From contig DIHI01000080.1 in the NCBI GenBank assembly GCA_002420085.1, forward strand, positions 36,352 through 54,005: 17,654 bases of DNA, given 5' to 3'. How positions within the stretch are numbered: the stretch's first letter is position 1; the number at the start of each line of letters is the position of its first letter. Source of the stretch: Lysobacterales bacterium UBA5700 (GTDB lineage Bacteria; Pseudomonadota; Gammaproteobacteria; Xanthomonadales; Xanthomonadaceae). Under the pieces are notes generated by a model that saw only the letters and a list, made by a program, of their open reading frames with translations, did no database searches and had not been told where the DNA came from. The translations under genes were made by a program, and so were the position numbers. Shown piece after piece: positions 13,916-17,654 of the stretch.

Positions 13916-14878
13916 AGCAGATCGGGCGACTTGTTCCTCCGGTGCGTTTACCGAATCTTTCTTGAACCAGTGTTCGGGGAGGCTTGTCTCGAAGAACGAA
14001 GCGCTTTCAATTTCGTCAATCGGAATGACCTTGATCCACTCGTCTAGCTTGATGTCCATGAGCGAGATATGCTCGTTAATTTTGAGGAAGCCTTCGATGG
14101 CATTCGTTGCTTCGGACTTACGTCTTTGAAGCTCAGAACGAGTATGTTCTAATCCTGGGTAATTCATCAGGTCAGGGCGCTTCAGGTCTCCGATGATTCG
14201 ATCGAACTCCTCAAGCTCTTTCTCCGCAACCTTCAGGGCAATTTGTGCTTCCCAGAGCGCGATGATCGGATAGGGTGTGCGTTGGCCAGACAGTTCTAAT
14301 GAATCTTTGTCGCGATGCGATGAGAATATCGGCAGAAGCTCTACAAAAGGGCTATCATGGTCGATGTCTGCGGGTGTTTCAATGATTCGTCCACAGTAAA
14401 CCTTGCGAGATTTCAATGTAATAAGCACGAGCTTCTGTGAATCCACTGCGCGACGCAAAAGCCTTGCAAGCGAGCTGCCATTCTCAGCAATCAATTTACT
14501 GAACACCTTTACTCGGACATTGCCGACACTCTTTCTGTACCGAAACCGGTCGATCAGGTTTCCGAGCCGAGCAGAGAGCCACGCAAATGCGAAAAGAGCC
14601 ATCCACGCCGTTGGCCTGCCAGGGTGATCGGGAGAGATTCGCAAGTGATCGAACAGTCCAGGGTTGGCTTGGCATAAAGTGATGACGAGCCATTCAATGA
14701 AGCAGATAAACAACGTGTAAGCTGCAACTGCTGCAAGGCCCAAGCCCGCAGACATGAAAAACAGGCGCTGTCCTTCGGCGCGGAGGCTGAAATATCTCAG
14801 TCGGTAGTTGAACGCGCCGAACACATAGCCTGCGATAAGGATCGGCAGTAATGAAAATAGCGCTGCGCTGGGTGTCAT
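13898..14878 (-). CDS. Membrane protein of unknown function
   Basis: A 326-aa protein not recognised. The N-terminal 110 residues hold about three transmembrane segments (about 5-23 SLLPILIAGYVFGAF, 40-65 FMSAGLGLAAVAAYTLF and onward, and about 92-103 WMALFAFAWLSA). A cytoplasmic-looking C-terminal domain follows, with a strand-rich section LVLITLKSRKVYCGRIIE (about 150-167), reminiscent of a small beta-barrel fold, and a charged helical part (about 210-265: LKVAEKELEEFDRIIGDL and RSELQRRKSEATNAIEGF) that may form a coiled coil. The start at 14878 gives a hydrophobic N-terminus. It follows the 62-aa gene by 25 bp, so the two are probably co-transcribed. Composition is A/T-richer than the core genes (28 of 60 bases are G/C in 14041-14100), which suggests acquisition. 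Confidence 0.75.
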   Translation of the reverse strand: MTPSAALFSLLPILIAGYVFGAFNYRLRYFSLRAEGQRLFFMSAGLGLAAVAAYTLFICFIEWLVITLCQANPGLFDHLRISPDHPGRPTAWMALFAFAWLSARLGNLIDRFRYRKSVGNVRVKVFSKLIAENGSSLARLLRRAVDSQKLVLITLKSRKVYCGRIIETPADIDHDSPFVELLPIFSSHRDKDSLELSGQRTPYPIIALWEAQIALKVAEKELEEFDRIIGDLKRPDLMNYPGLEHTRSELQRRKSEATNAIEGFLKINEHISLMDIKLDEWIKVIPIDEIESASFFETSLPEHWFKKDSVNAPEEQVARSAGGVSK

Positions 14879-14903
14879 GGGTCAGTCCATGACTCGATCG
14901 AAG

Positions 14904-15092
14904 TTATTTTGACAGCCGCTTCAGTTCCTCGATCGCACGTTGGCCATCGGCCTGCGAGATGTAGATATTTTCAGGGTTTACCCTGAGCGTGCCAAAAAAG
15001 TTCTGCGTGGTTTGATTCTTACGCATTGATTCTTCGACATTGCGGCGCGCCTGCTGATAGGCTTCCTCGGCGGTCAATACGTGTTTCGACAT
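14904..15092 (-). CDS. Small 62-aa protein of unknown function
   Basis: A short soluble protein beginning MSKHVLTAEEAYQQARRN and ending EELKRLSK. It is probably helical at both ends (EEAYQQARRNVEESMRKN and GQRAIEELKRL) with a short central part containing FFGTLRVNPENIYIS. No motif is recognised. The start at 15092 has a weak GAG at spacing. It lies 25 bp upstream of the membrane-protein gene on the same strand, so the pair probably forms an operon and the products may work together. It is similar in composition to its island neighbours, unlike exbD to its right. A partner or regulator role for the membrane protein is a guess. Confidence 0.6.
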   Translation of the reverse strand: MSKHVLTAEEAYQQARRNVEESMRKNQTTQNFFGTLRVNPENIYISQADGQRAIEELKRLSK

Positions 15093-15150
15093 GGCGATGA
15101 TCTCGGTTTGATTGTCAATTGATGGACAGTGTGTCAGCCGGAAACCAGCA

Positions 15151-15177
15151 GCCGCGCGCTCGTTCAGGCCGCGCGGC
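15151..15177 (-). terminator. GC-rich stem-loop after exbD
   Basis: GCCGCGCG (15151-15158) and CGCGCGGC (15170-15177) form a perfect 8-bp stem with an 11-base loop, 23 bp downstream of the exbD stop. On the minus strand it is followed only by a short GGTTTCC, so the T-tract is weak. It may end exbD transcription and separate the core genes from the accessory region. Confidence 0.45.
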
Positions 15178-15200
15178 GATGGAGTCCGATGGCCGATGGC

Positions 15201-15611
15201 TCAGTCGGAATCGATAAATCCGATTCGGACGATGCCGGCGTCGCGGGCCGAGGCGAGAACCTGGGCAACCACGTGGTAATCGGCTTCGCCGCTGGCGTTG
15301 ATGCGCAGTTCCGGCTGCGGGTTGAGGCTGCCCTCGACCTGCAGGAGTGAGGCGGCTGCCTGGGCCGACATCGGGGTGCCGTTGACCGACAGGTGACCAC
15401 GTGCGTCGATCCGGAGGCTGATCGGATCGACTTCCGGCGGGGGTGGAACTCGATCCGGTGGGACTGGCTGTGGCAGATCGAGGCCGATCCGATGGCTGAG
15501 CATCGGCGCGGTGACCATGAAGATGATCAGCAGAACGAGCAGGACATCGATCAATGGAACGACATTGATTTCACTTCGGGCTTTGCGCCCGATCGACACG
15601 GCAACGGACAT
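15201..15611 (-). CDS. exbD: ExbD/TolR-family proton-channel subunit
   Basis: A 136-aa inner-membrane protein with one transmembrane helix (about residues 16-36). The helix has the family's essential aspartate in VVPLIDVLLVLLIIFMV (D22), preceded by the conserved SEIN. A Pro-rich linker (PQPVPPDRVPPPPEVDP) and a small periplasmic domain ending IGFIDSD follow. ExbD/TolR proteins pair with ExbB/TolQ to use proton motive force for TonB transport or outer-membrane tethering. No ExbB/TolQ partner is in this window, so it is an orphan here or part of a split locus. The start at 15611 is set by GGAGG six bases upstream; an in-frame ATG further up lacks such a site. It follows aceE by 213 bp. ExbD and TolR are hard to tell apart without the partner. 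Confidence 0.9.
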   Translation of the reverse strand: MSVAVSIGRKARSEINVVPLIDVLLVLLIIFMVTAPMLSHRIGLDLPQPVPPDRVPPPPEVDPISLRIDARGHLSVNGTPMSAQAAASLLQVEGSLNPQPELRINASGEADYHVVAQVLASARDAGIVRIGFIDSD

Positions 15612-15779
15612 CTCGCACCTCCCCATCGTTGGTTGCGACACGCTGTGGCACTGGCTCGCACGCGCGGCCGAGGGTCGGGCGATGCGCGGGCAAGCCCAAC
15701 CTATCAGAAATACCGATCGAGGCCAATGGGCAAATATGCGATCACGATCACGGTGATGACGCCCTGGTCGGCCGAGGAG

Positions 15780-15799
15780 GGCCAATCGGGCGCTTGGCC
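15780..15799 (-). terminator. Weak stem-loop after aceE
   Basis: GGCCAA (15780-15785) and TTGGCC (15794-15799) form a 6-bp stem with an 8-base loop, 25 bp downstream of the aceE stop. There is no clear T-tract on the minus strand. It is the best terminator candidate in the 213-bp gap between aceE and exbD. Confidence 0.3.
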
Positions 15800-15824
15800 A
15801 GTCGGGGCGAACCCGGCGTCCGCC

Positions 15825-17654
15825 TCACACCGAAAGCGGGTTCGGTTTGTCCGGGTCGAGCTTGAATTCCTTGAGCGCACGCGCGACGTCTTTGGCATTC
15901 ATCGTGCCTTCTGCGGCCAGGGCGGCGATGGCGGCCTGGGCGATGTGATAGCGATCGACCTCGAAATGGCGGCGGAGGTTGGCACGGGTGTCGCTGCGAC
16001 CGAAGCCATCGGTGCCGAGTACGGTGTAGGTCATCGGCACGAAGGCGCGGATCTGATCGGCGTACTGCCGGACGTAGTCCGTGGCGGCGATCGCCGGCCC
16101 TGGTCGGCCTTCGAGGCAGGTGGCGACGTGCGATTTGCGCATCTGCTTGGCTTCGGGATGCAGTCGGTTCCAGCGTTCGACATCGAAGCCATCACGGCGC
16201 AGCTCGGTGAAGCTCGGACAGGACCAGATGTCGGCTGCGACGCCGAAGTGCTTGTCGAGCAGGTCGGCTGCGGCGATCACTTCGCGCAGGATCGTGCCTG
16301 AGCCCAGTAGCTGCACACAGGGCGGCGCGCTCTTGCTCTTGCTTTTCCCCGATTCCCGATTCCCGATTCCTGATTCCCGCAACAGATACATGCCCTTGAT
16401 GATGCCTTCGGCCGCGCCCTCGGGCATTTCCGGGTGCGGGTAGTTCTCGTTCATCAGGGTGAGGTAGTAGTACTCGTCGATCTGCTCGGTGAGCATCCGT
16501 TGGATGCCATGCTGGAGGATGACCGCGACCTCGTAGGCGAAGGTGGGGTCATAGGTCCGACAGTTCGGGATCGAGCCGGCCAGCAGGTGGCTGTGGCCGT
16601 CCTCGTGTTGCAGGCCCTCGCCATTGAGGGTGGTGCGTCCGGCGGTCGCGCCGAGCAGGAAGCCGCGCGCGCGCATGTCGCCGGCCATCCAGGCGAGGTC
16701 GCCGATCCGCTGGAAGCCGAACATCGAGTAGAAGATGAAAAACGGCAGCATCGGCAGGTCGTTGCTGCTGTAGCTGGTGGCGGCCGCCAGCCAGGAGCAG
16801 AACGCGCCGGCTTCGGTGATGCCTTCCTGGAGCACCTGGCCGGCCGCGTCCTCGCGGTAGTACATCAATTGATCGGCATCGACCGGCTTGTACTTCTGGC
16901 CGAACGGCGCGTAGATGCCGATCTGGCGGAACAGGCCCTCCATGCCGAAGGTGCGGGCTTCGTCGGCGACGATCGGAACCACGCGCGGGCCGACCTGTTT
17001 GTCACGCAGGACGATGTTGAGCGCCTGGACGAAGGCCATGGTGGTGCTGATTTCACGCTCGCCGGTGGTTTTCAGCAGGCGATCGAAGGTGGCCAGATCC
17101 GGGGCCGGCAGTGATTCGCTGGCCGTGCGCCGACGCTGGGGCAGCGGTCCGCCGAGCCGTTCACGCCGGGCCTTGAGGTACTTGACCTCGTCGGAATCGG
17201 GGCCGGGGTGGTAGAACGGGACATTCGGCAGGGCGGAGTCCGGCACTGGAATCTGGAAGCGGTCGCGGAAGGCGCGCACCGCTTCGTCGTCGAGCTTCTT
17301 GGTCTGGTGGGTCGGGTTGAGCGATTCACCGGACTTGCCCATGCCGTAGCCCTTGACGGTCTTGGCCAGGATCACGGTCGGCATGCCGCGTGTATTGACG
17401 GCGGCGTGATAGGCGGCATAGACCTTGTGCGGGTCGTGGCCGCCGCGATTGAGCCGCCAGATGTCGTCGTCGGAGAGGTTGGAGACCAGGGCGCGGGTTT
17501 CGGGATACTTGCCGAAGAAATGTTCGCGGGTGTAGGCGCCACCGAAGGCTTTGCAGTTCTGGTACTCGCCGTCCACGGTTTCCATCATCAGCTTGCGCAG
17601 CATGCCGGTGCTGTCGCGCGCCAGCAGCGGATCCCAGTAGCTGCCCCAGACCAG
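15825..17654 (-). CDS. aceE: Pyruvate dehydrogenase E1 component, homodimeric type (5' end beyond window)
   Basis: 609 codons of the single-chain E1 enzyme, which decarboxylates pyruvate with thiamine diphosphate and passes the acetyl group to E2 lipoyl domains. The frame is open through the right edge (GSYWDPLLARDSTG precedes the first internal Met), so about 280 N-terminal residues, including the ThDP/Mg-binding part, are missing compared with the usual length of about 890. Clear family segments include KAFGGAYTREHFFGKYPE, KTVKGYGMG, GEREISTTMAFVQALN, PFFIFYSMFGFQRIGD, GRTTLNGEGLQHEDGHS and a final domain with DVYSC-like WSCPSFTELRRDGFD. Within the C-terminal part, the segment between KGMYLLRE and VQLLGSGTILRE carries about a dozen extra residues (GIGNRESGKSKSKSAPPC) compared with E. 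coli, encoded partly by a heptamer repeat. Transcription runs toward exbD. Confidence 0.96.
   Translation of the reverse strand: MVWGSYWDPLLARDSTGMLRKLMMETVDGEYQNCKAFGGAYTREHFFGKYPETRALVSNLSDDDIWRLNRGGHDPHKVYAAYHAAVNTRGMPTVILAKTVKGYGMGKSGESLNPTHQTKKLDDEAVRAFRDRFQIPVPDSALPNVPFYHPGPDSDEVKYLKARRERLGGPLPQRRRTASESLPAPDLATFDRLLKTTGEREISTTMAFVQALNIVLRDKQVGPRVVPIVADEARTFGMEGLFRQIGIYAPFGQKYKPVDADQLMYYREDAAGQVLQEGITEAGAFCSWLAAATSYSSNDLPMLPFFIFYSMFGFQRIGDLAWMAGDMRARGFLLGATAGRTTLNGEGLQHEDGHSHLLAGSIPNCRTYDPTFAYEVAVILQHGIQRMLTEQIDEYYYLTLMNENYPHPEMPEGAAEGIIKGMYLLRESGIGNRESGKSKSKSAPPCVQLLGSGTILREVIAAADLLDKHFGVAADIWSCPSFTELRRDGFDVERWNRLHPEAKQMRKSHVATCLEGRPGPAIAATDYVRQYADQIRAFVPMTYTVLGTDGFGRSDTRANLRRHFEVDRYHIAQAAIAALAAEGTMNAKDVARALKEFKLDPDKPNPLSV
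16351..16378. repeat. Heptamer tandem repeat (GATTCCC)4 inside aceE
   Basis: Four adjacent 7-bp units, GATTCCC, GATTCCC, GATTCCT and GATTCCC, lie inside the aceE reading frame next to a TCTTGC-type repeat (16331-16346) encoding SKSKS. Together they make the in-frame extra segment. In my recollection, GGGAATC-type heptamer repeats are common between genes in xanthomonads; finding one in an essential coding gene is unusual. Confidence 0.85.

Noticed and set aside
15093..15130. TTGACA at about 15114-15119 (minus strand) as a promoter for the 62-aa gene
   Set aside because: It lies only about 20 bp before the start codon and has no -10 sequence at a suitable distance.

Overview
The window looks like chromosome from a GC-rich gammaproteobacterium, possibly of the Xanthomonadales/Lysobacterales type. 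This is inference from four things: high G+C with strong G/C third-position bias, a single-chain E1 pyruvate dehydrogenase (AceE), a divergent phenylalanine hydroxylase / Lrp-AsnC pair, and a GGGAATC heptamer repeat of a kind I recall from xanthomonads. No rRNA, tRNA, transposase, integrase or CRISPR array was seen. Almost all genes are on the minus strand; the two clear exceptions are a MgtC/DUF4010 membrane protein and the Lrp/AsnC regulator.

Region 1 (1-8126) is housekeeping-like. Listed by position, it holds a phospholipase D superfamily lipoprotein cut by the left edge, a SixA-type histidine phosphatase, an orphan ParA-type ATPase, a 2OG-Fe(II) oxygenase, the divergent MgtC/DUF4010 membrane protein, phhA, its divergently transcribed Lrp/AsnC neighbour (with inverted repeats between the two), and an M28 peptidase lipoprotein.

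Region 2 (about 8127-15150) is accessory. It is more A/T rich and has long non-coding stretches, repeats and unrecognised genes. In transcription order (right to left) it contains a 62-aa small protein and a 326-aa membrane protein, a repeat-rich gap, a possible 38-aa ORF, a 479-aa lipoprotein, a control region with a perfect 16-bp palindrome and three 15-bp tandem repeats, and then three genes joined by two ATGA stop/start overlaps: an OLD/DUF3696-like AAA ATPase, a PIN-domain nuclease and an Rnl2-like RNA ligase. This ATPase-nuclease-ligase operon is the most interesting object here. The gene content suggests a stress- or phage-responsive system that cuts RNA and can also seal it. I do not know it as a named system, and the function is inference from domains and gene coupling.

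Region 3 (about 15150-17654) returns to core genes: an orphan ExbD/TolR protein and aceE, whose 5' end lies beyond the right edge. The aceE reading frame carries an in-frame insertion made partly of the heptamer repeat.
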